The position numbers and the translations under genes were made by a program. This document shows, in pieces, positions 45,501-52,394 of a stretch of DNA of 64,000 nucleotides. The DNA comes from Undaria pinnatifida (Eukaryota; Sar; Phaeophyceae; Laminariales; Alariaceae). The DNA lies in NCBI GenBank assembly GCA_012845835.1, contig JABAKD010000010.1, positions 17,123,204 to 17,187,203 on the forward strand. Direction: 5' to 3'. The first letter of the stretch is position 1. Each line of letters begins with the position of its first letter. The notes under the pieces were generated by a model. That model saw only the letters and a program-made list of their open reading frames with translations. It had not been told where the DNA came from and searched no databases.

Positions 45501-45734
45501 TCGCTCTGAACCGTCGCGCTATATCCAGCGGCACCGCCGCCACCGCTGCTAGAGCTGCGCCGTTTTGACGGACCACTTGCGTTCGTCTTCCTGCGTACTT
45601 GCACGCACGTCCCGACCTTGCTTTCCTCTCGTTCTCATTGTGACGCGCAGATGAAAACGGACTTGGACGCGGTGATGAGCAACTCCTTCGGTTTTGGAGG
45701 CACCAACGTTTCGTTACTGTTTTCGCGCGTGTAA
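24570..45734 (+). CDS. OXSM: Mitochondrial-type 3-oxoacyl-[ACP] synthase (KAS II), 13 exons, 437 aa
   Basis: Condensing enzyme that extends acyl-ACP with malonyl-ACP (type II fatty-acid synthesis). Exons: 24570-24743, 25727-25856, 26556-26654, 27851-27932, 31588-31677, 33069-33203, 34434-34501, 37073-37143, 39752-39845, 42274-42385, 42808-42866, 44323-44438, 45651-45734 (1314 nt with stop). Phases agree throughout. The nucleophile is Cys189 ([10 protein letters not shown]), with His330 (NAHATST), Lys361 (SSTKGATGH) and His366; spacing matches bacterial FabF. The C-terminal [10 protein letters not shown] loop is present. TPLGDAAE and [14 protein letters not shown] resemble mitochondrial OXSM more than plastid KAS I/II, which I recall with STKSMIGH. 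An in-frame TGA at 24552-24554 supports this start. Only about 16 residues precede the core, so a mitochondrial presequence would be very short or lie in an unseen upstream exon. Intron 7 (34502-37072) needs a GC donor. Confidence 0.95.
25635..25690. repeat. (CCCT/CCTC)n pyrimidine tract
   Basis: CCTCCCTCCCTCC-type repeats lie about 40-90 bp upstream of the acceptor of OXSM exon 2 and form an unusually long polypyrimidine stretch in transcript sense. Confidence 0.8.
26185..26465. repeat. CCATGG-centred inverted-repeat cluster
   Basis: CCATGGCG/CCATGGTT motifs occur repeatedly with partners in both orientations: CCATGGCGTTTTGCGTAAAC near 26227 pairs with GGTTTACGCAGAATCCCATG near 26365, and GCCAAAACC-type arms recur. 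It resembles a degraded fold-back element in intron 2 of the OXSM gene. No coding capacity. Confidence 0.55.
26672..26735. repeat. (TTG)n microsatellite next to a splice donor
   Basis: An almost pure TTG repeat begins about 20 nt inside the intron that follows OXSM exon 3. It is again a GTT-type repeat near a donor, as in the CRNKL1 introns. Confidence 0.85.
27160..27260 (-). mobile_element. SINE fragment (3' end)
   Basis: Minus-strand match to the SINE tail: the complement of CAGGACAAGCCGTAG, with TCCCTTCTCCCCCTCGG corresponding to the GGGGGGAGAAAGGGA segment of the full copies. Confidence 0.65.
27363..27580. mobile_element. GGGTC-rich element with CAGGGCTTTTCACGGGTC ends
   Basis: Best-preserved member of its family. 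The left end CAGGGCTTTCCACGGGTCAT and right end GGACCCGTGAAAAGCCCTG are inverted repeats over about 18 nt. Flanking octamers ATAATATC and ATGATACC match at 6 of 8 positions, consistent with an old 8-bp target duplication. CAGGG termini and 8-bp duplications are usual for hAT transposons. The interior is GGGTCGGG-rich and non-coding. Confidence 0.75.
28690..28790 (-). repeat. tRNA-like sequence, probably a SINE head or decayed tRNA
   Basis: The minus strand reads GGCTTAGTGGTAAGGCTTCC followed by GCTCTCCCAGAC, resembling the D-arm/A-box and anticodon arm of a tRNA. No GGTTCGA-type B box follows at the expected spacing and no acceptor stem closes, so it is not called as a tRNA. Confidence 0.35.
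29590..29830 (+). mobile_element. Diverged SINE copy
   Basis: The B-box-like GGGTTCGAATCAC is followed by the family body (CTTTCTTATAAGATTGAC, GAGAGCGCGAGTTGGC, TTCGCGATAAAATATGGAG, GCAGGCGGGGGGGA). The tRNA-like head is more diverged than in the two full copies. Confidence 0.7.
30005..30965 (+). mobile_element. Composite element, copy A: GGGTC array, unique core, tandem CTG-rich modules
   Basis: Order: GGGTC array (30017-30220); unique core with ACCTTGGTCGGTTGGTCGG, GCAATTAGCCACGCCCG and CGGGTCGACCCGACGAGCG; then two tandem ~275-bp modules starting at about 30434 and 30710, each with ATGCAGTCTC, GGTGGATCTGTCAGCAGGGG, a CTG run, TTTACGTTTGGTCACATTTC and a CTACTA run. The same parts appear inverted at 57425-58502. 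No protein is encoded. It lies in OXSM intron 4. Confidence 0.85.
31081..31511. mobile_element. GGGTC-rich element, second type with GATCCGCGG segment
   Basis: Opens with TTTACGGATCCGCGGGTCCG, passes TGACCCGCGGGTCAG and a 45-50-bp higher-order array of (GACCC)n runs separated by GAGATTTTGAAACCT, and ends CCCGTGAAAAGCCCTG, the family's hAT-like terminus. A near-identical inverted copy is at 52905-53318. Confidence 0.8.
32105..32425. repeat. Duplicated C/CTC-rich block, period ~240 bp
   Basis: The string ATGCTGACGCCCRAAAYAGT followed by ATTATGGCA, AGAATGTTATCGTATGCCT and a CTC/poly-C tract occurs at about 32034-32200 and again at 32277-32425. It lies in OXSM intron 5. A third C-rich block is at 32865-32970. 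Confidence 0.8.
33356..33515 (-). mobile_element. SINE fragment with A-tail (long 3' variant)
   Basis: On the minus strand it reads from GATGAAAATGAAGGGGCAAG through CACAGGTGTG/GGCTTGTCCAGAAGG to GAGTTGAGCTGGAGAGTAAA and ends in an A run (T run near 33356). It carries an extra ~45 nt between TCCAGAAG and GCTGGAGAGTA compared with the copies at 8749 and 36008. Confidence 0.75.
34144..34340. mobile_element. 'CTATAGTGCCGG' MITE, copy 1
   Basis: The right end in reverse complement is CAGTGGTGGTCCCTCTATAG; the left end has TGCTCCCTCTATAG preceded by a diverged CAGT. Inside, GCAACCGGCACTACT occurs on both sides of a central GTTCTCGTATGTGCC segment. The related inverted copy is at 44436-44618. It ends 93 bp before OXSM exon 7. 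Confidence 0.65.
35637..35745. mobile_element. 'GATAGAGGT' MITE, left-end fragment
   Basis: GCGTGCTACGACAGAGATAT, GGTATACCGTTTTTTGGCG and TTCTGAATGACGGAGCTCCT match the left terminus of the family. It runs directly into the fold-back element. Confidence 0.75.
35750..35965. repeat. Fold-back element: ~75-nt inverted arms around an AT-rich loop
   Basis: The left arm (about 35798-35870: CACACACAGCTTGCAAAGAT...ATCTCACAGCTGGAGTATAT) is repeated inverted at about 35893-35963 (ATACACTCCAGCTGTGAGAT...ATCTTTGCAAGCTGTGTGT). The loop is TATAATACTCGAGTATATTA-like. The left arm with its flank also occurs alone at 23265-23402. The transcript could form a long hairpin in OXSM intron 7. Confidence 0.9.
36008..36306 (+). 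mobile_element. tRNA-derived SINE, full length (~299 bp)
   Basis: Starts GGTCGCCCCGGTGGCGTATC with an A-box-like TGGCGTATCAGG and a B-box-like GAGTTTGAATCCCC at the usual tRNA spacing. It continues with a shared body (GGGACTTTTTCTTGTACACA, GCGAGAGCGTGAGTTAGCA, TTATGCGCGATGAAAATGAA) and ends GTGTGTG plus a nine-A tail. ATATATA repeats on both sides could hide a target-site duplication. It is the plus-strand twin of 8749-9052. Confidence 0.88.
37240..37480. repeat. Dispersed repeat, copy 1 (partner inverted at 46790-47000)
   Basis: GGGGACCGCCGGCAGGGACAGCTCGCGCTGTCGC, read as adjoining segments, then TAGCGCTGGGTTG, GTGGGAGTGTGGTGAAGCTT and GATCCGCCGGAGGA match the reverse complement of 46790-47000 in order. 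It begins about 100 nt past the donor of OXSM exon 8. No coding capacity. Confidence 0.75.
37505..37862. mobile_element. 'GATAGAGGT' MITE relative
   Basis: The right end GGTATACCTTAGTACTTATG...TCGTAGCACGCGTC matches the family terminus. The interior has GAGGAGCTCTGTTCCTCACC, GGAAGTGCAACCCGACGACC and CCCATGGGCTATG, as in the other copies. The left terminus is diverged and contains a partial internal duplication around 37540-37640. Confidence 0.6.
38211..38236. repeat. Interstitial telomere-like CCCTAA repeat
   Basis: Contains CCCTAACCCTAACCC preceded by a variant CCCTACC. A G-strand counterpart (TTTAGGGTTAGGGTTGGGG) is at 15240-15258. Confidence 0.8.
38259..38313. repeat. Short inverted repeat with paired TGACGTCA sites
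   Basis: CCCCCTAGTGACGTCATAG and TCTAGTGACGTCACTGGGG form a dyad around TATTGACG. TGACGTCA is also the CRE/bZIP core, but the mirrored CCCC/GGGG ends look more like a tiny inverted-repeat element. Confidence 0.6.
38339..38517. repeat. Two-copy tandem repeat, period 93 bp
   Basis: TCTCTGCGCGAGTGAGAAC...GCGGCCTTAATTGAGCCGTC...TTTCGTTGGCGCTGTGAA occurs at 38341 and again at 38434, nearly identical, so the duplication is recent. Confidence 0.9.
39068..39412. mobile_element. MITE with TA duplication and GAGCTGtGAGTCGGCA ends
   Basis: The left end TAGAGCTGTGAGTCGGCA and right end TGCCGACTCGCAGCTCTA are inverted repeats with one mismatch, and both are bounded by TA. The interior (about 340 bp) has a poly-G run at 39221-39241 and further internal inverted pieces (AGTCGGCAAGTCGGC / GACTTGCCGACT). 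It lies in OXSM intron 8. TA duplications are typical of Tc1/mariner-like elements. Confidence 0.8.
40638..40880. mobile_element. 'GATAGAGGT' MITE, near full length
   Basis: Left CGTGCTGCGATAGAGACGTT with GGTATACC, right A run then GGTGCATCTCTGCCGG. Interior CTGAAATGACGGTGCCC, GGCCATGGGATTGCACTTTT and CGGGAGAGGTCTTAACCTCC match the other copies. A second copy in opposite orientation starts 36 bp later. Confidence 0.8.
40917..41482. mobile_element. 'GATAGAGGT' MITE with tandemly amplified terminus
   Basis: The first ~280 bp are an inverted copy of the family (GCGTGCTACGATAGAGATGC...). Its far terminus is then repeated: GGGTTAAGGAGCC occurs at 41119, 41211, 41306 and (GGGTTAAAGAGCC) 41398, a 92-95-bp unit ending each time in CTATC-type and CGTAGCACGCGTC-like sequence. 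Confidence 0.85.
41826..42150. repeat. MITE end followed by SINE tail and GGTTGAGCTGGAACG triplication
   Basis: GCATGCTACGATAGAGGTAC at 41831 is a MITE terminus. From about 41975 the SINE 3' part follows (CCACGGCTTGCCGAGGAAG). CGCAGGTTGAGCTGGAAC-like segments recur at about 42030, 42074 and 42150, a short tandem amplification of the SINE tail. It lies upstream of OXSM exon 10. Confidence 0.6.
43225..43312 (+). pseudogene. Dead duplicate of OXSM exon 11
   Basis: GTCTCGTCGACGAAGGGGGC and AACGGGACAC...CCTCGGGGCTGTTGGTGAG repeat exon 11 (42808-42866) including its donor. A 2-nt insertion after GGACAC breaks the frame inside the active-site His motif region, and the acceptor (TTTGCAGGCA in the real exon) is degraded to TTGTGGCA. 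Inclusion would wreck the protein, so the upstream copy is taken as the exon. Confidence 0.85.
43360..43748. repeat. Tandem array of 'GATAGAGGT' MITE left ends
   Basis: Four spaced units begin with variants of CTAYRATAGRGGTACAGTACC followed by TTTTTGGCCAAAA-like sequence and CTGACGGNGNTCCTGAATTA (about 43363, 43527, 43615, 43700). Only the terminus of the element is repeated. Confidence 0.65.
43774..43876. mobile_element. 103-bp MITE, CACTAGGGGTCCC ends, TA duplication
   Basis: The left end CACTAGGGGTCCCCGAG and right end GGAGGGACCCCTACTG are inverted repeats flanked by TA on both sides. AAGGCG/CGCCTT repeats fill the middle. CAGTAGGGGTCC-like ends with TA duplication are typical of Tc1/mariner-pogo derivatives. 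Confidence 0.85.
44436..44618. mobile_element. 'CTATAGTGCCGG' MITE, copy 2, at an OXSM splice donor
   Basis: Carries TATAGTGCCG, GAGTAGTGCCGGTTGCCCAC, a central CAGGCACATACGGG and GGAGTAGTGTCGGTTGCC, matching 34144-34340 inverted. The right end reads GTAGGGACCACTAG. The left end GTGGGTGTCCCCGTATAGTG coincides with the donor of exon 12 (GT at 44439-44440). Confidence 0.7.
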
Positions 45735-45759
45735 CAATTTCTCGCCCCCAGCTCTGCTG

Positions 45760-45765
45760 AATAAA
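45760..45765 (+). terminator. Candidate polyadenylation signal of OXSM
   Basis: AATAAA occurs 25 nt after the TAA stop at 45732-45734. No other canonical signal is closer, but such a hexamer is common by chance. Confidence 0.5.
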
Positions 45766-45990
45766 CTTTAGAGTACCGGAGACGTAGTATTTCTTGAGCT
45801 ATTTAGTAAGTGGATTTCTGAGAGAGTTTATAGTACGGGAGGAGTATTGGTCTCCTTGTTCAATTCTCTTATTGAGCTATCAATAATAAGTGGGAGTCTG
45901 GAGACAGGTTACAGTACGCAAAGAGTAGCTTTTTTCTTGTTCGGTTAATCTAGTTATTGAGCCTTTTTGTAAGCAGGAGTGTAGGTCTGC
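45766..45990. repeat. Degenerate tandem repeat, ~85-bp period, about 3 copies
   Basis: Units share AGTACGGGAGGAGTA-like, TTGTTCAATTCTCTTATTGAGC-like (split) and AAGTGGGAGTCTGGAGACAG-like segments. The array directly follows the OXSM 3' end. The next ~500 bp (45990-46500) shows no recognisable feature. Confidence 0.65.
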
Positions 45991-46789
45991 TTCTGTTGGT
46001 GTTGCATGGACCCTGCAGTGCTGAACAGTGTTGGTGTGTAGAGAGAACGGCATTGCAATTATGATGATGACACATACCGACCAAAGGATTTCGCACCATT
46101 AACAAGAAATCCAAGCTGAAAAATTGATCGATCAGGAAACTGCGGGCACTAACTGTTTGTCTAGTGAGCAGTCGGTGCCTGGCAAGGTGCTCTTTGAGCC
46201 CTTCAGAACTGCACACGCTTTGTGGCTGACCAACGGTGTGGAAATTGAGTTGGCTCGTTCTGCATCAAAGATGTCAGGAGACGGTGCTTTGATCCCTTGG
46301 CCGACGGCAATTTTACTATATTTTACCGTGACTGACGACAAATTACTATTTTTTTTTAGTGTGGAACGATCGGTTTTACACCGTTGACCGCTTGGCGTTT
46401 TCCCTTGACTGACCGGACGTCTCTTGACATCTTTGTCTTGCAGCAGTAAAGAGGTTGATGGAGGTGGTTATTTCGCGACGAGCAAGATTGGACACCATGT
46501 TACGCCCTCACCAAATTAAACTCACCGGCCGGATGGCTTGTGGTTTGACTTGTAATCATGCGCCGGGTACTTAGTGGGAAATACACCGTTGACTCGTGGG
46601 GACTCGTGGGGACTCGTGAGCTACGCATGCATGTACTCACTAGCGCTTCGCTTCTAGAATTCAAGACGACCTCGAGCCACCCCGCCTCCTTGCTCAGCAT
46701 CATTACTCGCTTCGCTCGAAACCCAGTGTACTCATACAGTCCAGTACTGTGATGCTGTCCAGCATTTACTGTTGTGTTTGCTGAATGAT

Positions 46790-47000
46790 TGCTGATGCTG
46801 TCCAGAGTTTTTTTTTTTCTTATCCTCCGGCGGATGGGGAAAATAAATCTCAAGCTCACCACACTTCCACGTATTTTCATACGCGTCGTGTGTCGATTTA
46901 ACTCAATTGCCTTCGCAACCCAGCGCTAGGTAGGTGGCGTGTCCTTCGGTTCCCACTATAGCGATAGCGTGAGCTGTCCCTATCGGCGGTCCTCGTTAAT
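46790..47000. repeat. Dispersed repeat, copy 2 (inverted partner of 37240-37480)
   Basis: Contains CATCCGCCGG in reverse complement, CACCACACTTCCAC, CAACCCAGCGCTA and AGCTGTCCCTATCGGCGGTC, in the order expected for an inverted copy. A further fragment with CACTACACTTCCACGTAT is near 7665. Confidence 0.75.
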
Positions 47001-47199
47001 ACCCCGGCGGCGCAAGCTGCCGTTGTATACGGATGGGTGAGTACGTCGACCCGGCCTGTCCCCTGAGGGCCAGGTTCGGTGGAGATAGCCACCCGGAACG
47101 CTCTTTAATGTCATGTTTTTCTGTCTGAGGTTGCCAATGCGCAGCCCAGATATTCACTACTATTCTTCTCACACGGTGTATTATGGTTGGTTCTTGGAG

Positions 47200-47520
47200 T
47201 TGTAGCAACTATATCAAAATATCGTTGGCGCTCGTGTAGAAGAAGGGGCCCAGCGCGAGCGGGAGGCCGTCGAGTTGGTGCGAATGTGACGAACGTGCGG
47301 TAATTAGGTAAAGGTAAGACATGGTGGTTGGTGGGTCACTGCGGCAATACAGAAGAGAGGAGCAGAGGATCGAAAAAAGAACAAAAAAGGAACAGCACCA
47401 GGGCTTCCCACGTGGTTCCCCACCGTAGTACAAGGCTGGCCCTACGCCGCTTAACTTCACAGAGCGGACGGGATGTGGTGCGATCGACGTGGTATGGCCG
47501 TTCCTGATGGATATCTACGT
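47200..47520 (-). other. Possible unrecognised coding fragment(s)
   Basis: Two minus-strand pieces look more protein-like than the surroundings: about 47505-47397 (HTTSIAPHPVRSVKLSGVGP then ALYYGGEPRGKPW) and about 47285-47212 (HQLDGLPLALGPFFYTSAND). I do not recognise a family, and no convincing donor/acceptor pair joins them. They may be exons of a gene lost to decay or part of an old transposon. The following 47520-48700 shows nothing else. Confidence 0.25.
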
Positions 47521-48734
47521 TAATGTTAGTGTTCCACTAGGTATCCGCTACCTGCATGAGCTATAGGCCAACCATCTGTCTCTGCGGATAAGTTATATAT
47601 CTACTGATAACTTAACGTCTGATTTTCCGTTGTGTAATTTGTTGTGCGATTCGGAATCGGAATCGTTAGTCAAATAATTAAAGTGTCCAGGAAGGCTGAC
47701 GCGCGATCCAGGATTCCGCACGTACGTAGATATCGCACAGTAGTATAATGAACCACGTGATCTGCGGGGCATGCAGGAAACATAACAATGGTAGCATCCT
47801 GTCTTAGGCTACGCGTCCCGCGCTGATTGGTTTAGAATAGGTAGCTACATTTTCGCATAAAGAGTAGGATGGTTCTTAGGAGAACACGAGGACTCCATGT
47901 CATTGGCTGTATTGTGAGTTAGCTCTTACTCCCACTTCAAGTATGCAAGGAGTCACACACGTGGCCTTGTGGAAGTTGCCGACGTAGGCAGTTAGCAGCT
48001 TGCACTCAGGGTTGACGTTTGGCATGAATCTTTGGATACCTTGCCAGTACGAGAGCCGGTATTTGGAGCTTGGCCAGAGCCAAGCTTCCACCCCCCCCTC
48101 CTCTCTCCCCCCTCTCGATCACTCTTGTATCCTGACCTAAATCAGCAAGCTTTGCTCGATAATAATAAGACAATCTACTACCTACCTGGGTTTTATACTG
48201 CTGTCAGCTGTGGTCTCGCGATAGAAACACCTGAATCTTCTGAGGATCATATCGACAAGGATCCCGCATGAAGCTCCTTACTAATTGGCGACGTTGGCAG
48301 TTCTTCTCTTCTTCGCGAGGTGACCACCAGCCAGCTACCCGTTCAACTCAGCTCGTTCTTCTCTGGGCTCACCGACTAAGGGCATGGGCGGGAAAATAAA
48401 AATGCTCACGAATGCATACGCAACCCTCTACAACGTTTGTATTCATCGTGCTGTGACGATCCAAACTTACACCCTCCCTGGCTCTTCACAGCAGTGACGA
48501 GACTGAAAGGGTATCCAAAACAACAAGCTAGGACCAAAGAACAGCCAACGACAGTCCCGTAGGAGGAAACCCGACCACCCGGTCAAAACCCCCTGTATAT
48601 CTTACATCATCAAAGCCATTGCGATTGTAACAATGGCCACATTCAAACGATGACCATGGCCAGAAACTAAAATGCCAAGTAGCGCCCTACTCACCTATGC
48701 CCCTCAAAGTAGCGAGGGGTGGTGTCCTGACAAA

Positions 48735-49600
48735 TTATTCCTCGAATGACTCAAACATGGTACTCATCGAACAATGCTCACACTCCTTACTACCCCCAAA
48801 CCGTGGGTTCAACAAAAACTTACGGTGATATTCAAAAGGGGTCGCAGCAAGGGATTTCGTCAAAATATCCGCGTGCTGCTCGTCCGGAGCTACGAATTGA
48901 ATGCAAATTTTCTTTGCACGAAGTAACTCTTGAACGAAATAGAACCACACATCTATGTGCTTGCTCCGTGCAGAACTAAGGGGGCTCTCAGCCAGTGCTA
49001 TGGCCCCCTGATTATCTGCAAAAACTCGGACACACGGTCCGGTTAGCTCTGGGCAAAAAAAAGTAATACTGCCCCCGTGAAACAGAGCCTCCTTCACCCC
49101 TTCACCCAGGGTTAGACTACTTACTTTGCTTACTGCTGTAGACAACGTAACGCACCTCTGCGTGCTACTTGCCCAACTGACGGCAGCACTCCCCAAGGTA
49201 ATTACCGTCCCCGACACCAAGCGCCTGTCATTCGACTTATCAGCGTAGTCAGCACCGCAGTCAGATCCAATCCCGAACCCCTTACAAAAGTCAAACCCAT
49301 ACCCCTTGTCCCGTGGAGGTATGCCATGATCTTCAGAACAGCTTTCCAGTGCCTGTCGGTGGGGTTGTGAGAATGGCGCGTCACAGCACGCACCGCGTTC
49401 GAGATGTCTGGCCGCGTCATGGTCGACAGCCACACCAGACTGCCCACAGCCTCCCTGTACGGCCAGTCTCCCTTCGGTTCGCCCTATTCTCTTGGGCCTT
49501 GCTCATTTGCACTGCCGCAGACATCGCGTCCTCGATCACACGCTGACGTTGAGCAGATTCATCCTGCAGATGTTGGCTTTGACGCCGGGTTCGGCCCATT
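48735..49600 (-). pseudogene. Ty1/copia pol fragment (RT end and RNase H), frameshifted
   Basis: Minus strand. One frame (49447-49202) gives SLVWLSTMTRPDISNAVRAV and another (49433-48735) carries the RNase H part: FADNQGAIALAESPLSSARS, KHIDV, FVAPDEQHADILTKSL, ending at a stop near 48735. These are the standard copia C-terminal motifs. The frame changes at least once and everything upstream of the RT end is missing. A purine-rich CTTTGAGGGGCATAGG follows on the minus strand near 48700, possibly a polypurine tract; no LTR could be matched. Confidence 0.85.
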
Positions 49601-50637
49601 ACTGTCGGGGGTAGCCGTCTCCAGCTACTGACTATGTGCGTCAGTGGGTAGTTCTATATAACCAACAAAATATATGTTTGTCCGCCAACTGACTCTCACC
49701 GACGTCGTAACAGGGATCCCCGGGGCTCTTTCCCCTCGCCACGAACTACCGTAGAACTCAGGAGCAAACTATCATAACCATCCACGTCTCCAGCGCGCAC
49801 GCTCGCAATTACATTATTTCTATTTTGCTTTTCCCGGGAAAAAGGGCCACCTGCACTATCTGCATTTTTGATGGAAGCTCGTGAAAGCTTCTATGGAAGA
49901 TCTCATCGCTTCCATGGAAGCTTCCACGGCTTCCACGGAAGCTTCCATCGCTTCCATCGAAGATTTCATGGAAGTGGTGGAAGATTTCATGAAAGTGGTG
50001 GAAGCTTCCAAGGAAGCTTTCACACTTCCATGCCGTGGAAGCTTCCATGAAAGTTACTTCCAAGGAAATTTTCGTGGAATCTTCCAGGGAATTTACTTCC
50101 ACTGAATCTTCCAGGGAATTTACTTCCACGGAAGCTTCCATGAAAGCTTCCACGAAGGTTACTTCCACGAAAACTTCCACCGAAGCTTTCGTGGAAGTAG
50201 ATTACTTTCACGGAAACTTCCGTGGAAGCTTCCACGGAAGCTTTCACGGCAGCTTCCACGAAAGCTTTCGCGGAAGTAAATTGCTTTCACAGAAGCTTTC
50301 GTGGAAGTAAACTTGCTTTCATGGAAGCTTTCGTGGAAGTAAATCTTCCGTCGAAGTAAACTTGCTTCCACGGAAGCTTCCGTGAGAGCTTTCACGGAAG
50401 CTGTCGTGGAAGCTTTCACGGAATCTTTCGTGGAAGAAAATAAGCTTCCACGGAAGCTTTCACAAAAGCTTTCACGGACGTAAATATGCTTCTACCGAAG
50501 CTTTAAAACTGGAGTAAATTTGCTCCCACTCTCACGGAAGCTTTCACGGAAGCTTTCACGGAAGTAAATTGCTTTCACGGAAGCTTTCGCGGAAGTAAAT
50601 TTGCTTCCACGAAAGCTTTCACGGAAGCTTTCACGGA

Positions 50638-50671
50638 ACCTAACCCTAACCCTAACCCTAACCCCTAACCC
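50638..50671. repeat. Interstitial telomere-type CCCTAA repeats
   Basis: Four to five CCCTAA units inside the 12-bp array. The sequence leads in with CACGGAACCTAACCC and out with CCCTTCATGGAA, so the patch is embedded in the satellite. Confidence 0.85.
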
Positions 50672-50885
50672 TTCATGGAATCTTTCGTGGAAGCTTGCGC
50701 GGAAACTTTCGTGGAAGCTTTCGCGGAAACTTTCTACAGCAGCTTTCGAACTGGAGTAAATTTGCTTCCACGAAAGCTTTCACGGAAGCTTTCACGGAAG
50801 CGTTCGTGGAAGTATATTGCTTTCACCGAAGCTTTCGCGGAAGTAAATTTGTTCCCACGGAAGCTTTCACGGAAACTTTAACGGA

Positions 50886-50929
50886 ACCTAACCCTAACCC
50901 TAACCCTAATCATAGCCCCTAACCCTTCG
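50886..50929. repeat. Second CCCTAA patch in the array
   Basis: Same entry (GGAACCTAACCC) and similar exit (CCCTAACCCTTCGTGGAA) as the patch at 50638, about 248 bp away. Satellite and telomere-like sequence were probably duplicated together. Confidence 0.85.
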
Positions 50930-51505
50930 TGGAAGCTTCCGTGGAAACTGTCGTGGAATTTATTTCCATGGAAGCTTTCGTGGAAGCTTTCGTGGAAGTT
51001 ATTTCCATGGGAGCTTTCGTGAAAGTTACTTCCATGGAAGCTTCCGTGGAAGCTTTCGTGGAAGTTACTTCCATGCAAGCTTTCGTGGAAGTTACGTCCA
51101 TGGAAGCTTTCGTGGAAGCTTCCGTGGAAGTTACGTCCATGGAAGCTTTCGTGGAAGCTTCCGTGGAAGCTTTCGTGAAAGATCCCGTGGAAGTTACTTC
51201 CGTGGAAGCTTCCACTACTTCCAGGAAGCTTCCGTGGAAGCTTTCGTGGAAGCTACTTCCATGGAAGCTTTCGCGAAAGTTTCTGTGGAAGCTTGAGTTT
51301 GTTTTTGCGTGGAAGTTTCTATATCTTCCATGAAAGCTTCCACCCCTTTCATAGCTTCCATGGAAGCTTCCATGGAAGCGGTGGAAGCTTCTACGGAAGC
51401 TTCATGAGCTTCCATGCAAAAAGCAAGTAGTGCAGGAGACCGGGAAAGAAAGCGGAAAATACAAAGTCGGTGGGACTCAACTGACGGACTCGCAAACATA
51501 TATTT

Positions 51506-51585
51506 TGTTGGTTATATAGAACTACCCACTGGCCCACGTAGTCACGTGACTACGTGGGCCAGTGGGTAGTTCTATATAACCAACA
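51506..51585. repeat. 80-bp perfect palindrome, TGTTGG...CCAACA
   Basis: The left 40 nt (TGTTGGTTATATAGAACTAC then CCACTGGCCCACGTAGTCAC) are exactly the reverse complement of the right 40 nt. It consists of two copies of the adjacent element's terminus joined head to head. The TG...CA ends also resemble LTR boundaries. Confidence 0.95.
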
Positions 51586-51594
51586 GTGCCCGTT

Positions 51595-52010
51595 GGAGAT
51601 CTCCAGAGCTCATGCTGCCTAGTCTGCTGCCTAGTCTGCTGCCTAGTCTGCTGCTGCTGCTGTGCTGCTGATGCTGCCGCTGCCGCTGCTGCCGCCGCTG
51701 CTGCTGTTGCTGCTGTTGTTGCTGCTGCTGCTGTTTCTGCTGGTTGGTGCCGGTACCGGTGCTTCTATTTGGCCCCTACCGCACGTCTTTCGCGTATTGC
51801 CGTGATCTCTGCTGAGCTGCGGGTATCGCTGATGATGTCGTGCTGGTGCCCGTCCTGCCGCCGCTCTTCACTGGCGTTATAAGATTGATCACGCCCGAAA
51901 GGTCTCGCTGCTACTACTGGTTCTACTGCTGGCACTGGAGGTGCTGCTGCTGCTGTGCTGCTGCTGTGCTGCTGCGCTGTTGTTGCTGCTTCCGCGCGGG
52001 GTGCGAGTAG
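51595..52010. repeat. CTG/CCG-rich trinucleotide tracts
   Basis: Includes four copies of CTGCCTAGT, then CTGCTG and CCGCTG runs to about 51745, and again 51900-51990. Open frames with poly-Ala/Cys/Gln are compositional. Confidence 0.85.
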
Positions 52011-52394
52011 CTCGGTACCAGGTACCAGGTTACCAGACAACGTGACAGTCCAGCCAGATTCGAATTTCGGGGTGATCTCGGCCACCTTGGCCAATAAAGT
52101 GCGCCGACTTTAACACCCGTACTTCTATCTCGCTCGGTGAGTCGTATCATTGTTTGTCGGGTTTGAGCAATGAGAATGCGCCGACTTATATTCTTGCCCG
52201 ACCGTTAACCCCTTTAGAGCCCCGAAATCCCTCCCTATACTAACTTCAAGTAATATTGTCCCGAAAAAAGGGTTCCAGTTGTGAAGGGGTTAAGCCCAGT
52301 TCCCGTTCTTCTCCGCTACTTAGTGTGAGCATCCTTGCGTTTCTCTTTTTCAGTATTTTTATACCTGAGTCTATTTTTTTTCATAGTGCTTTTA

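Larger units (their letters stand above)
49643..51530. mobile_element. 1.9-kb element with ~65-70-bp terminal inverted repeats holding a 12-bp satellite
   Basis: The left end (49643-49707, AGTGGGTAGTTCTATATAAC then CAACAAAATATATGTTTG) is matched inverted at 51462-51530 with small gaps. From 49865 to about 51415 the interior is built from the 12-bp unit CACGGAAGCTTT and variants (TTCCGTGGAAGC), rich in the palindrome GGAAGCTTCC. Long open frames with KASTEASM-type repeats result from the 12-bp period and are not genes. Telomeric patches interrupt the array at 50638-50671 and 50886-50929. Confidence 0.8.

Noticed and set aside
50638..50929. Chromosome end
   Set aside because: CCCTAA runs are short, internal and embedded in a satellite with sequence continuing on both sides.
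49865..51415. CRISPR-like array or repeat-protein gene
   Set aside because: The unit is a contiguous 12-bp satellite without unique spacers, and open frames in several phases on both strands arise from the period being a multiple of three.
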